This document shows, one piece after another, positions 46,280 through 55,700 of a stretch of DNA of 64,000 nucleotides (positions are counted from its first letter, which is position 1; the number at the start of each line of letters is the position of its first letter). Below the pieces are notes generated by a model. That model saw only the letters and a list, made by a program, of their open reading frames with translations. It was not told where the DNA came from and made no database searches. Source of the DNA: Amycolatopsis sp. cg9 (GTDB lineage Bacteria > Actinomycetota > Actinomycetes > Mycobacteriales > Pseudonocardiaceae); the NCBI RefSeq assembly GCF_041346945.1, contig NZ_CP166850.1:7610501-7674500 (forward strand). The letters run 5' to 3'. A program made the translations under genes and the position numbers.

Positions 46280-47296
46280 GTGACCAGGGAGCCGGCTGTC
46301 CACTCCGGACGATCGTGGGCCGCGAACGTCTTCAAGGCGCGCGAATCCGGCATCGTCCTCGCCCTGATCGTGCTCGTTGCGTTCACCGCGACGCAGAACT
46401 CCCGGTTCCTGTCCGGGCAGAGCATCCGCGACATCCTGCTGGGCACCGCGATCCTGGCGGTGCTCGCCGTCGGGCAGGCGGTCGTGATGATCACCCGCAA
46501 CATCGACCTGTCGGTCGGCTCGGTGCTCGGCCTGTCGGCGTTCGCGGTCGGCACGCTGATGAAGGACAACCCGGGCCTGCCGGTGCTCGTCGCCGTGCTG
46601 GCCGGCCTCGCCGTCGGCGCGGTGTGCGGGCTCCTCAACGGCGCGCTCGTGCGGTTCGGCCAGGTGCCCGCGCTGGTCGTCACCCTCGGCACGCTCTACG
46701 CCTTCCGCGGCGTCAGCTACTTCTGGGCCGGCGGCCAGCAGATCAACGCCGACAAGCTGCCGGCGTCCTTCCTGGACTTCGGCACGGCGTCGGTGCTCGG
46801 TGTGCCGTGGCTGGTCCTCATCGCGCTGCTGGTGCTGGTGGCCGCCGGGATCGTGCTGCGCAGCTACCCGGCCGGGCGCGAGCTGTACGCGATGGGGTCG
46901 AGCCCGCAGGCCGCGGAGCTGGCCGGCATCCGGGTCGGGCGCAACACCATCGCCGCGTTCCTCGTCAGCGGCGCCCTCGCCGGGCTCGCCGGCGTCCTGT
47001 TCGCGGCCCGGTTCGGCACCGTGGACGCGGCCGCCGGCACCGGCTACGAGCTCAACGTCGTCGCCGCGGCGGTCGTCGGCGGGGTCGCGGTGTTCGGCGG
47101 CAGCGGCTCGGTCTGGGGCGCCGGCCTCGGCGCGCTCCTGCTGACCGTCATCGGCAGCGCTCTCGCCGTCCTCGACATCAACCAGTTCTGGCAGCAGGCG
47201 ATCGTCGGCGCGCTGATCCTGCTGGCCATCGGCGCCGACCGGCTGGTCGCCGTGCGCGTCGCCAAGGCACTGAAGAAGAGGGATTCCCATGTCTGA
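46280..47296 (+). CDS. Rhamnose-type sugar ABC transporter permease 1
   Basis: A 338-residue RbsC-type permease with about ten membrane segments and the family segment MITRNIDLSVGSVLGLSAFA. A second conserved block is AELAGIRVGRNTIAAFLVSG, followed by GSVWGAGLGALLLTVIGSAL near the end. It forms half of the membrane channel with permease 2, whose gene overlaps by eight bases. The start at GTG 46280 follows a strong ribosome site; ATG 46256 would add eight residues. Confidence 0.9.
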   Translation: MTREPAVHSGRSWAANVFKARESGIVLALIVLVAFTATQNSRFLSGQSIRDILLGTAILAVLAVGQAVVMITRNIDLSVGSVLGLSAFAVGTLMKDNPGLPVLVAVLAGLAVGAVCGLLNGALVRFGQVPALVVTLGTLYAFRGVSYFWAGGQQINADKLPASFLDFGTASVLGVPWLVLIALLVLVAAGIVLRSYPAGRELYAMGSSPQAAELAGIRVGRNTIAAFLVSGALAGLAGVLFAARFGTVDAAAGTGYELNVVAAAVVGGVAVFGGSGSVWGAGLGALLLTVIGSALAVLDINQFWQQAIVGALILLAIGADRLVAVRVAKALKKRDSHV

Positions 47297-48284
47297 CCAA
47301 GGGAACCGGCTCGGCCGGCTGTTCAGCTGGGACGCCGCCGTGGTGCTGGTGACGGTGATCGTCCTGGTCGTGGCCTCCGGCGCGGTCGAGAACTTCGGCA
47401 CCAGCCGCAACTTCACCTTCCTGCTGCTCGACCTGCTCCCGATCGCGCTGGTCGCGCTGCCGATGACGTTCATCATCGTCACCGGCGAGATCGACCTGTC
47501 GGTGGCGAGCACGCTGGGGCTGACGTCCGCGGTGCTGGGCTCGCTGTGGGACGCGGGGCTGTCGATCGAGACGATCATCCCGCTGTGCATCGTGCTCGGC
47601 GCGGTCCTCGGCGCGCTGAACGGCTTCTTCGTCACCGTGCTGAAACTGCCTTCGCTCGCCGTCACCATCGGCACCCTGGCGCTGTACCGCGGCCTGGCCT
47701 TCGTGGTGCTCGGCGACGGCGCGGTCGCCGACTTCCCCCGGGCCTACACGAGCTGGGTCACCGGGACCATCGGCGACGGCCCGGTCCCGAACGTCCTGAT
47801 CCCGCTGGTCGTGGCGGCGGTCATCTTCGGGGTCGTGCTGCACGCGACCCCGATCGGCCGCGGCGTCTTCGCGGCCGGGGCCGGCGAACAGGCGGCCCGG
47901 TTCGCCGGCATCCGCACCGGGCGGCTCAAGTTCTGGCTGTACGTCGTGAGCGGCGCGGTCGCGGGGCTCGCCGGGGTGCTGTGGACCCTGCGGTACTCCA
48001 GCGCCCGCGCCGACAACGGCTTCGGCCTCGAACTCGCCGTCGTGGCCGCCGTGCTCCTCGGCGGCGTGTCCATCTTCGGCGGCAAGGGCACGCTGCCCGG
48101 CGTGCTCGCCGGGGTGGTCCTGCTGGCGTCCCTGCAGAACGCGCTGCGCCTGCAGGACGTGTCCAACGAGGCCCTCAACATCGTGACCGGCGTGCTCCTC
48201 ATCGTGTCGGTCCTGCTCCCCAACATCGTGTCCTCGGCCCGCACGGCAGTGCGGCGCCGTCGGCAGGTAACTCCGGAAAGGTGA
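47289..48284 (+). CDS. Rhamnose-type sugar ABC transporter permease 2
   Basis: A 331-residue RbsC-type permease with FIIVTGEIDLSVASTLGLTS, the partner of the same motif in permease 1, and GIRTGRLKFWLYVVSGAVAG. Two different permease subunits with one fused ATPase is the layout of rhizobial RhaSTPQ rhamnose importers. The start codon overlaps the previous gene by eight bases. A basic tail (ARTAVRRRRQVTPER) closes the protein. Confidence 0.9.
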   Translation: MSDQGNRLGRLFSWDAAVVLVTVIVLVVASGAVENFGTSRNFTFLLLDLLPIALVALPMTFIIVTGEIDLSVASTLGLTSAVLGSLWDAGLSIETIIPLCIVLGAVLGALNGFFVTVLKLPSLAVTIGTLALYRGLAFVVLGDGAVADFPRAYTSWVTGTIGDGPVPNVLIPLVVAAVIFGVVLHATPIGRGVFAAGAGEQAARFAGIRTGRLKFWLYVVSGAVAGLAGVLWTLRYSSARADNGFGLELAVVAAVLLGGVSIFGGKGTLPGVLAGVVLLASLQNALRLQDVSNEALNIVTGVLLIVSVLLPNIVSSARTAVRRRRQVTPER

Positions 48285-48289
48285 CGAAG

Positions 48290-49351
48290 ATGTCCCGACG
48301 GTTCCTCACCGGCGCAGTGTCGGCCGGGCTGGTGCTGGTCCTGGCCGCCTGCGGCGGCACGACCAAGAACGACAACGCCGGTTCCGGCGCGAGTGCGTCC
48401 ACGGCCGCGGCGAACCCGAACGCCGCGGCGCAGGAGGGCGTCAAGATGGCGTTCCTGCCCAAGCAGCTCAACAACCCCTACAGCGACATCGAGGTCAGCG
48501 GCGGCAAGGAGGCGCTGGGCGAGCTGAAGGGCGAGTACAAGCTGGTCGGGCCGAACGACGCCAGCGCGTCGTCGCAGGTCAGCTACATCAACACGCTGAT
48601 CCAGCAGCAGCAGGACGTCATCGGCATCGCCGCGAACGACCCGAACGCCGTGTGCCCGTCGCTCAACCAGGCCCGCAGCGCCGGCATCAAGGTCGTCGCG
48701 TTCGACTCCGACGCGGCGAAGGACTGCCGCGACGTCTTCATCAACCAGGCCACCACCCAGGGCATCGGCGAGGCGCTGGCGAAGCAGGCGAAGGACCTCT
48801 CCGGCGGGTCCGGCGAGATCGCGGTCCTGTCCGCGACGCCTAACGCCACGAACCAGAACGCCTGGATCGAGGTGCTGAAGAAGGAACTGGCCAAGCCGGA
48901 GTACGCGGGCATCAAGCTGGACAAGGTCGCCTACGGCAACGACGACGACCAGAAGTCGTTCCAGGAGGCCCAGGGCCTGCTGCAGTCGTTCCCGAACCTC
49001 AAGGTGATCGTCTCGCCGACCACCGTGGGCATCGCGGCGGCCGCGCGCTACGTCAGCTCGTCGAGCTACAAGGGCAAGGTCGCGGTGACCGGCCTGGGTA
49101 CGCCGAACCAGATGCGCGCCTTCGTCAAGGACGGCACCGTGAAGCAGTTCGCGCTGTGGAACCCGGCCGACATCGGCTACCTCGCCGCGTACGCCGGGGT
49201 CGCGCTCAAGTCCGGCCAGATCACCGGCAAGGAAGGCGAGAAGTTCAAGGCGGGCAAGCTCGGCGACTACACGATCGGCGCGAGCGGTGAGATCGTCCTC
49301 GGCCCGCCGACGACGTTCGACGCGAACAACATCGACAAGTTCAACTTCTGA
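48290..49351 (+). CDS. rhaS: Rhamnose ABC transporter substrate-binding lipoprotein
   Basis: A 353-residue lipoprotein with signal GAVSAGLVLVLAACGG (lipobox Cys near residue 18). The body is the RbsB-type fold: VKMAFLPKQLNNPYSDIEVS, IINTLIQQQQDVIGIAANDP-like region and GIKVVAFDSDAAKDC. It should bind L-rhamnose outside the membrane and deliver it to the permeases. ATG 48290 has GGAAAGG nine bases upstream; a GTG at 48281 is too close to it. The stop shares a base with the mutarotase start, so the two are coupled. Confidence 0.92.
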   Translation: MSRRFLTGAVSAGLVLVLAACGGTTKNDNAGSGASASTAAANPNAAAQEGVKMAFLPKQLNNPYSDIEVSGGKEALGELKGEYKLVGPNDASASSQVSYINTLIQQQQDVIGIAANDPNAVCPSLNQARSAGIKVVAFDSDAAKDCRDVFINQATTQGIGEALAKQAKDLSGGSGEIAVLSATPNATNQNAWIEVLKKELAKPEYAGIKLDKVAYGNDDDQKSFQEAQGLLQSFPNLKVIVSPTTVGIAAAARYVSSSSYKGKVAVTGLGTPNQMRAFVKDGTVKQFALWNPADIGYLAAYAGVALKSGQITGKEGEKFKAGKLGDYTIGASGEIVLGPPTTFDANNIDKFNF

Positions 49352-49686
49352 TGCCACGGTACTGCTTCTGCCTCCAGGTCAAGCCCGACCGGAAAGCCGA
49401 GTACGCCGAGCGGCACCGAGCGGTGTGGCCGGAGATGCGGCAGGCCCTGCACGACACCGGCTGGCGCAACTATTCGCTGTTCCTCCGCGACGACGGCCTG
49501 CTGATCGGGTACGTCGAGGCGGACGACCTCGAAGCCGCGCGGGCCGCCATGGCGGAGACCGACGTCAACACCCGCTGGCAGGCGGAGATGGCGGAGTTCT
49601 TCACCGGTCTTGACGGCGCCGCGCCGGATGAAGGGTTCCAGCTGCTCGACGAGGTCTTCCACCTCGACGTCCGGGAAGGACAGTGA
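49351..49686 (+). CDS. rhaM: L-rhamnose mutarotase
   Basis: A 111-residue RhaM/RhaU protein. RYCFCLQVKPDRKAEYAERH, WPEMRQALHDTGWRNYSLFL and the C-terminal MAEFFTGLDG are family-typical; the His at about residue 22 is the usual catalytic one. It equilibrates alpha and beta L-rhamnopyranose for the isomerase. It is coupled to both neighbours by one- and four-base overlaps. Confidence 0.92.
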   Translation: MPRYCFCLQVKPDRKAEYAERHRAVWPEMRQALHDTGWRNYSLFLRDDGLLIGYVEADDLEAARAAMAETDVNTRWQAEMAEFFTGLDGAAPDEGFQLLDEVFHLDVREGQ

Positions 49687-50846
49687 TCGCCGTGGATGTC
49701 AAAGCGGCCCTGCGGGCCCAGCGCATCGAGACGCCGTCGTGGGCGTACGCGAACTCGGGCACCCGGTTCAAGGTGTTCCCGCAACCCGGCGTCCCGCGCA
49801 CGGCGGAGGAGAAGATCGCCGACGCCGCGACGGTGCACCGGTTCACCGGGGTCGCGCCGAGCGTGGCGCTGCACATCCCGTGGGACCGCGTCGACGACTT
49901 CGGTGCCCTGACCGCGTACGCGCGGGACCTCGGCATCGAGATCGGCGCGATCAACACGAACGTGTTCCAGGACGAGGACTACAAGCTCGGCTCGGTGACC
50001 AACCCGGACGCCGGGATCCGCCGCAAGGCGACCGACCACCTCCTGGAAGCCATCTCCATCATGGACGCGACCGGGTCGCGGGACCTGAAGCTGTGGTTCT
50101 CCGACGGCATCAACTACCCCGGCCAGGACGACATCCGCGACCGGCAGGACCGGCTCGCGGCGGCGCTTCGCGAAACGTACGAGCGGCTCGGGGAAAACCA
50201 GCGGATGCTGCTGGAGTACAAGCTCTTCGAGCCCGCGTTCTACGCCACCGACGTCCCGGACTGGGGCACGTCGTACGCCCACTGCGTCGAGCTGGGGGAG
50301 AAGGCGACGGTGTGCATCGACACCGGCCACCACGCCCCGGGCACGAACATCGAGTTCATCGTGGCGTTCCTGCTGCGGGCCGGGAAGCTGGGCGCGTTCG
50401 ACTTCAACTCGCGCTTCTACGCCGACGACGACCTGATGGTGGGCGCGGCGGACCCGTTCCAGCTGTTCCGGATCATGTACGAGATCGTCCGCGGTGAGGC
50501 CCTCGACCCGTCGTACGGGATCGCGTTCATGCTCGACCAGTGCCACAACATCGAGGCCAAGATCCCGGCGATCATCCGGTCGGTGATGAACGTCCAGGAG
50601 GCGACGGCCAAGGCTCTGCTGGTCGACCGCACCGCATTGCGCGCGGCCCAGCAGGCGGGCAACGTCCTGGAGGCCAACGCCGTGCTGATGGACGCCTACA
50701 ACACCGACGTCCGGCCGCTGCTGGGCGAGCTGCGCGCGGACGCCGGGCTCGACCCGGACCCGGTCGCGGCCTACCACCGCAGCGGGTACCAGGAGAAGAT
50801 CGTGGCCGAGCGCGCCGGCGGCACGCAGGCCGGGTGGGGAGCATGA
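49683..50846 (+). CDS. rhaI: L-rhamnose isomerase (RhaI type)
   Basis: A 387-residue TIM-barrel isomerase of the RhaI group. Metal-site residues appear in MLLEYKLFEPAFY (Glu), VCIDTGHHAPGTNIEF (Asp and His) and FDFNSRFYADDDLM (Asp). It converts L-rhamnose to L-rhamnulose in the cytoplasm. RhaI rather than E. coli RhaA is the usual form in actinobacteria and Pseudomonas. The GTG start overlaps the RhaM stop (GTGA) and the end overlaps the next gene (ATGA). Confidence 0.93.
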   Translation: MIAVDVKAALRAQRIETPSWAYANSGTRFKVFPQPGVPRTAEEKIADAATVHRFTGVAPSVALHIPWDRVDDFGALTAYARDLGIEIGAINTNVFQDEDYKLGSVTNPDAGIRRKATDHLLEAISIMDATGSRDLKLWFSDGINYPGQDDIRDRQDRLAAALRETYERLGENQRMLLEYKLFEPAFYATDVPDWGTSYAHCVELGEKATVCIDTGHHAPGTNIEFIVAFLLRAGKLGAFDFNSRFYADDDLMVGAADPFQLFRIMYEIVRGEALDPSYGIAFMLDQCHNIEAKIPAIIRSVMNVQEATAKALLVDRTALRAAQQAGNVLEANAVLMDAYNTDVRPLLGELRADAGLDPDPVAAYHRSGYQEKIVAERAGGTQAGWGA

Positions 50847-52867
50847 GCATGACCGTCCCGGAAGAACTCGTCGCGCGCAGCAACGCGCTCGGCGCCGACC
50901 CCCGGAACACCAACTACGCCGGCGGCAACACCTCCGCCAAGGGTTCGGTCACCGACCCGGTCACCGGCACGCCGGTGGACCTGCTGTGGGTCAAGGGTTC
51001 CGGCGGCGACCTCGGCACGCTGACCGAGGCCGGTCTCGCGGTGCTGCGGCTGGACCGGCTGCGGTCCCTGGTGGACGTCTACCCGGGGGTCGAGCGCGAG
51101 GACGAGATGGTCGCCGCGTTCGACTACTGCCTGCACGGCCGGGGCGGCGCGGCGCCGTCGATCGACACGGCGATGCACGGTCTCGTGGAGGCCGCGCACG
51201 TCGACCACCTGCACCCGGACTCGGGCATCGCGCTGGCCACGGCGGCCGACGGCCCGGCGCTGACGAAGGAGTGCTTCGGCGACCGCGTGGCGTGGGTGGA
51301 CTGGCGCCGGCCGGGGTTCCAGCTGGGCCTCGACATCGCCGCGGTGAAGGCCGCCAACCCGCAGGCCATCGGTGTCATCCTCGGCGGGCACGGCATCACC
51401 GCGTGGGGCTCGACCTCGGAGGAGTGCGAGCGCAACTCCCTGGAGATCATCCGCACCGCCGAGGAGTTCCTGGCTTCCCGGGGTGCTCCGGAGCCGTTCG
51501 GACCGGTCGTTCCGGGGTTCGGGGCGCTGCCGGAAGCCGAGCGGCACGCACGCGCCGCGGCGCTGGCCCCGGTGATCCGCGGGCTGGCTTCGACCGACCA
51601 GCGCGTCCTCGGCCACTACACCGACAGCGACGTCGTGCTGGAGTTCCTTTCGCGCGAAAAGCTCGGTGCCTTGGCGGCCCTCGGTACGTCGTGCCCGGAC
51701 CACTTCCTGCGCACCAAGGTCCGGCCCCTGGTGGTGGACCTTCCCGCGACCGCGCCGCTCGAGGACGTCGTCGCGCGGCTGAAGGAACTGCACGCTTCCT
51801 ACCGCGACGAATACCGCGCCTACTACGAGCGGCACGCGGTGGCCGATTCGCCGGCGATGCGCGGCGCGGACCCGGCGATCGTGCTCGTCCCCGGCGTGGG
51901 GATGTTCTCCTTCGGCCGCGACAAGCAGACCGCGCGGGTGGCGGGGGAGTTCTACGTCAACGCCATCAACGTGATGCGCGGCGCGGAGGCCGTTTCGTCG
52001 TACGCGCCGATCCCGGAGAGCGAGAAGTTCCGGATCGAGTACTGGGCGCTGGAAGAGGCGAAGCTGCAGCGGATGCCGAAGCCGAAGCCCCTGGCCGGGC
52101 GGATCGCACTGGTGACCGGGGCCGGGTCGGGCATCGGCAAGGCCATCGCCGTCCGGCTCGCGGCCGAGGGCGCCTGCGTGGCGATCGCGGACCTGAACAC
52201 CTCCGCAGCGGCCGAGGTGGCCGCGGAGATCGGCGGCATCGCGGTCACCGCCGACGTCACCGACGCCGGCGCGGTCCAGGCCGCGGTGGACGCGACCGTG
52301 CTCGCCTTCGGCGGCCTCGACCTGGTGGTCAACAACGCCGGGCTGTCCATCTCGAAGCCGTTGCTGGAGACCACCGAACGCGATTGGGACCTCCAGCACG
52401 ACGTGATGGCGAAGGGGTCCTTCCTGGTCGCGCGGGCGGGCGCGAAGGCGATGATCGACCAGGGCATCGGCGGGGACATCGTCTACATCTCGTCGAAGAA
52501 CGCGGTGTTCGCGGGCCCGAACAACGTTGCCTACGGGGCCGCGAAGGCCGACCAGGCGCACCAGGTGCGGCTGCTGGCCGCCGAGCTCGGCGGGCACGGG
52601 ATCCGCGTCAACGGCGTGAACCCCGACGGCGTCGTCCAGGGCTCGGGCATCTTCGCCGGGGGCTGGGGCGCCCAGCGCGCCGCCGTCTACGGCGTCCCGG
52701 AGGAGAAGCTGGGCGAGTTCTACGCCCAGCGCACGATCCTCAAGCGCGAGGTGCTGCCCGAGCACGTCGCGGCCGCGGTGTTCGCCCTGACCGGCGGCGA
52801 CCTCACCCACACCACCGGGCTGCACGTGCCGGTGGACGCCGGGGTGGCCGCCGCGTTCCTCCGGTAG
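50843..52867 (+). CDS. Bifunctional rhamnulose-1-phosphate aldolase / lactaldehyde dehydrogenase (RhaEW)
   Basis: A 674-residue fusion. The first 400 residues are a class II aldolase (ARSNALGADPRNTNYAGGNT; AAHVDHLHPDSGIALATA with zinc His; ILGGHGITAWG). The last 250 are a short-chain dehydrogenase (IALVTGAGSGIGKAIAVRL; VVNNAGLSISKPL; AYGAAKADQAHQVRLLAAEL with the Tyr-x-x-x-Lys pair shifted to YGAAK). Known RhaEW enzymes split rhamnulose 1-phosphate and oxidise the lactaldehyde product to lactate. The fusion is a known type, so no assembly error is suspected. ATG 50843 overlaps the rhaI stop (ATGA). Confidence 0.92.
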   Translation: MSMTVPEELVARSNALGADPRNTNYAGGNTSAKGSVTDPVTGTPVDLLWVKGSGGDLGTLTEAGLAVLRLDRLRSLVDVYPGVEREDEMVAAFDYCLHGRGGAAPSIDTAMHGLVEAAHVDHLHPDSGIALATAADGPALTKECFGDRVAWVDWRRPGFQLGLDIAAVKAANPQAIGVILGGHGITAWGSTSEECERNSLEIIRTAEEFLASRGAPEPFGPVVPGFGALPEAERHARAAALAPVIRGLASTDQRVLGHYTDSDVVLEFLSREKLGALAALGTSCPDHFLRTKVRPLVVDLPATAPLEDVVARLKELHASYRDEYRAYYERHAVADSPAMRGADPAIVLVPGVGMFSFGRDKQTARVAGEFYVNAINVMRGAEAVSSYAPIPESEKFRIEYWALEEAKLQRMPKPKPLAGRIALVTGAGSGIGKAIAVRLAAEGACVAIADLNTSAAAEVAAEIGGIAVTADVTDAGAVQAAVDATVLAFGGLDLVVNNAGLSISKPLLETTERDWDLQHDVMAKGSFLVARAGAKAMIDQGIGGDIVYISSKNAVFAGPNNVAYGAAKADQAHQVRLLAAELGGHGIRVNGVNPDGVVQGSGIFAGGWGAQRAAVYGVPEEKLGEFYAQRTILKREVLPEHVAAAVFALTGGDLTHTTGLHVPVDAGVAAAFLR

Positions 52868-52875
52868 GAGATCCG

Positions 52876-54297
52876 ATGACACTCGACCGCATCACCCCGC
52901 GCCGCACCCGCGTCGGCCTCGTCTCCGGCGGGCTCGGGGCGTACTGGCCGCAGTTCCCTTCGCTGCTGCCGCAACTGGAGGCGTCGGCGCGCCGCGTCTC
53001 TTCGCGACTGTCCGAACTGGACTGCGAGGTCGTCGACGCCGGGTTCGTCTCGGACGCGGCCGAAGGCGCGGCCGCGGCGGAGAAGCTGCGCGTCGCCGGG
53101 TGCGACCTGATCATCGGGTTCCTCACCACGTACCTGACGTCCAGCATGCTGGCACCGGTCGCGCAGCGCTCGGGCGCGCCGGTGCTGCTGCTCAACCTGC
53201 AGCCGACCGAGTCGATGGACCACGAGTCCTTCGACACCGGCGCCTGGCTTGCTTACTGCGGTGCCTGCCCGCTGCCGGAGATGGCCAACGCGTTCCGCCG
53301 GCTGGGCGTCGAGTTCCGGTCGGTGTCCGGGTACCTGGAAGACCCCCGGGCGTGGACCCGGATCGAACGCTGGATCAAGGCGGCCGGAGTGCGCGCGGCG
53401 CTGCGCCACGGCCGCCACGGCCTGCTCGGGCACCTCTACCCGGGCATGATGGACGTCGCCACCGATCCGACCCTGGTCTCGGCCCAGCTCGGCGGGCACG
53501 TCGAGATCCTGGAGGTCGACGACCTGCGGGTGCGGGTGGAGAAGGTGTCCGACGACGAGACGGCGTCGCGGGTCGAGCTGGCCCGCGAAGTGTTCACCGT
53601 GGACGATTCCGTCGTGGCCGAAGACTTCGCTTGGGGCGCCCGGGTTTCCGTGGCGCTCGACCGGCTCGTCGAGGACTTCTCGCTGGATTCGCTGGCCTAC
53701 TACCACCGCGGTCTCGACGGCGAAACGCACGAGCGCGTCGGCGCCGGCTTCATCCTCGGCGCGTCCCTGCTCACCGCGCGCGGCATCCCCGCGGTCGGCG
53801 AGTACGAGCTGCGCACGTCGCTGGCCATGCTGATCATGGACCGGCTCGGCGCCGGCGGTTCGTTCACCGAGCTGCAGGCGCTGAACTTCCACGACGGCGT
53901 CGTCGAGATGGGCCACGACGGCCCGGCGCACCTCGGGATCAGCGCCCGCAAGCCGCTGCTGCGCGGCCTCGGCGTCTACCACGGCAAGCGGGGCTGGGGC
54001 GTGTCGGTGGAGTTCGACGTCAAGCCCGGCCCGGTCACCCTGTGCGGGCTCGGCCAGCGGCGCGACGGGACGTTCTCGCTGATCGCGTCCGAAGGCACGG
54101 TCGTACGCGGACCACTGCTGCGCATCGGCAACACGACCTCCCGCGTCGACTTCGGCTGTGACCCGGGCGAGTGGACCGACGCCTGGTCGGCCAGCGGCAT
54201 CGCGCACCACTGGGCCCTGGGCACCGGCCACCGCGCCGCCGAGCTGACGGCCGTCGCGGACCTGCTCGGCCTGGAGCTGACCGTGGTGCGCCCGTGA
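52876..54297 (+). CDS. L-arabinose/L-fucose isomerase-fold protein of the rhamnose operon
   Basis: A 473-residue protein with the sugar-isomerase fold: VGLVSGGLGAYWPQFPSLLP, CDLIIGFLTTYLTSSMLAPV, and GGSFTELQALNFHDGVVEMG with GHDGPAHLGISARKPLL, where the Glu and His positions match arabinose isomerase metal ligands. RhaI already makes L-rhamnulose, so a second isomerase needs another role, such as handling L-fucose, L-lyxose or another 6-deoxy sugar. TAGGAG is six bases before ATG 52876. It lies between rhaEW and rhaB in one operon with overlapping or short spacings, so its expression is tied to rhamnose. Confidence 0.8.
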   Translation: MTLDRITPRRTRVGLVSGGLGAYWPQFPSLLPQLEASARRVSSRLSELDCEVVDAGFVSDAAEGAAAAEKLRVAGCDLIIGFLTTYLTSSMLAPVAQRSGAPVLLLNLQPTESMDHESFDTGAWLAYCGACPLPEMANAFRRLGVEFRSVSGYLEDPRAWTRIERWIKAAGVRAALRHGRHGLLGHLYPGMMDVATDPTLVSAQLGGHVEILEVDDLRVRVEKVSDDETASRVELAREVFTVDDSVVAEDFAWGARVSVALDRLVEDFSLDSLAYYHRGLDGETHERVGAGFILGASLLTARGIPAVGEYELRTSLAMLIMDRLGAGGSFTELQALNFHDGVVEMGHDGPAHLGISARKPLLRGLGVYHGKRGWGVSVEFDVKPGPVTLCGLGQRRDGTFSLIASEGTVVRGPLLRIGNTTSRVDFGCDPGEWTDAWSASGIAHHWALGTGHRAAELTAVADLLGLELTVVRP

Positions 54298-55700
54298 AGC
54301 GCGTCGCGGCCGTCGACCTGGGTGCGTCCAGCGGGCGCGTGATGGCCGGCACCGCCGGCCCGTCGACGCTGAGCCTCGAGGAGGTGCGGCGCTTCCCGAA
54401 CGGCGGCGTCCGCGCCGGCCCGGCGCTGTACTGGGACGTCCTGGGGCTCTACCGCGAGACCCTGACCGGGATCCGCGACGCGGGCGCGGTGGACGGCGTC
54501 GGCATCGATTCGTGGGCGGTCGACTACGGCCTCCTCGACGACCGCGGCGCCCTGCTCGGCAACCCGATCTGCTACCGCGACCCCCGCACGGACGGCATCC
54601 CGGCGAAGGTGGCGGCGACGGTGTCCGCCCGCGAGCTGTACGACGTCACGGGGTTGCAGCAGCTGCCCTTCAACACGCTGTACCAGCTGCTGTCCGAGGG
54701 CGACCGGCTCGAGGCGGCGTCGGCGATGCTGCTGATCCCGGACCTGCTGAACTACTGGCTGACGGGCTCGATCGGGGCGGAGCGCACCAACGCGTCGACC
54801 ACGCAGCTGTACGACGTGCGCGCGCGGACGTGGGCGCTTTCGCTGGCCGCACGCGTCGGGATCCCGCCGGCTTTGCTGCCCCCGCTGCGCGACCCCGGCA
54901 CGGTGGTCGGCACGGCTTCGGAGCTTTCCGGGCTCCCCGTGATCGCGGTGGGCTCCCACGACACCGCGTCGGCGGTGGTGGCGGTCCCGGCGTCTCCGGG
55001 GGAGAACTTCGCCTACATCTCGTCGGGCACGTGGTCGCTGGCCGGCCTGGAGCTGCCCACACCGGAGCTGAGCGACGCGGCCCTGGCGGCGAACTTCACG
55101 AACGAGGGCGGCGTCGACGGCACGATCCGCTTCCTGCGCAACGTGATGGGCCTGTGGGTGCTGTCGGAGACGCTGCGCACGTGGTCCACTTCGGACTTGC
55201 CCCCGCTGCTCTCCGCCGCGGCTTCTTCACCGGCGCTGGCGGCGGTGGTGGACATCGACGCCCCGGAGTTCCTGCCACCGGGCGACATGCCCGCCCGGAT
55301 CGTCGCCGCCTGTCACGCGACGGGGCAACGCCCGCCATCGGACCGGCCCGCGATGGTCCGCTGCATCGTGGACAGCCTGGCCCTGGCCCACCGCCGCACG
55401 ATCCGCTCGGCCGCCCAGCTGACCGGACGTCAGGTGGACGTGGTCCACCTGGTGGGCGGCGGCGCCCGCAACGAACTGCTCTGCCAGTCGACGGCGGACG
55501 CGTGCGGGGTTCCGGTCCTGGCGGGCCCGGTGGAGGCGGCGGCGCTGGGGAACGTGCTGGTCCAGGCCCGGGCGCTGGGGGAGGACTTGCCGGACCTGGC
55601 AGCGATGCGGGCGCTGGTGCGGGAGACGCAGGAGATCCGGCGCTACGAGCCGTCGGGCACGGGGGACTGGGACGCCGCGGAGGCCCGGCTCAAAGGTTGA
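54294..55700 (+). CDS. rhaB: Rhamnulokinase
   Basis: A 468-residue FGGY kinase. VAAVDLGASSGRVMAG is the N-terminal phosphate loop, DGVGIDSWAVDYGLLDDRG carries the Asp of the catalytic site, and VDVVHLVGGGARNELLCQST the adenosine-binding motif. It phosphorylates L-rhamnulose at C1 for the RhaEW aldolase. The GTG start overlaps the previous stop (GTGA). It is the last gene of the operon and converges with the small amyloid-motif gene, overlapping it by 11 bases. Confidence 0.93.
   Translation: MKRVAAVDLGASSGRVMAGTAGPSTLSLEEVRRFPNGGVRAGPALYWDVLGLYRETLTGIRDAGAVDGVGIDSWAVDYGLLDDRGALLGNPICYRDPRTDGIPAKVAATVSARELYDVTGLQQLPFNTLYQLLSEGDRLEAASAMLLIPDLLNYWLTGSIGAERTNASTTQLYDVRARTWALSLAARVGIPPALLPPLRDPGTVVGTASELSGLPVIAVGSHDTASAVVAVPASPGENFAYISSGTWSLAGLELPTPELSDAALAANFTNEGGVDGTIRFLRNVMGLWVLSETLRTWSTSDLPPLLSAAASSPALAAVVDIDAPEFLPPGDMPARIVAACHATGQRPPSDRPAMVRCIVDSLALAHRRTIRSAAQLTGRQVDVVHLVGGGARNELLCQSTADACGVPVLAGPVEAAALGNVLVQARALGEDLPDLAAMRALVRETQEIRRYEPSGTGDWDAAEARLKG

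Noticed and set aside
50843..52867. RhaEW considered as an assembly join of two genes
   Set aside because: The aldolase and dehydrogenase parts are in one frame with a natural linker, and this fusion is a known architecture in actinobacteria.
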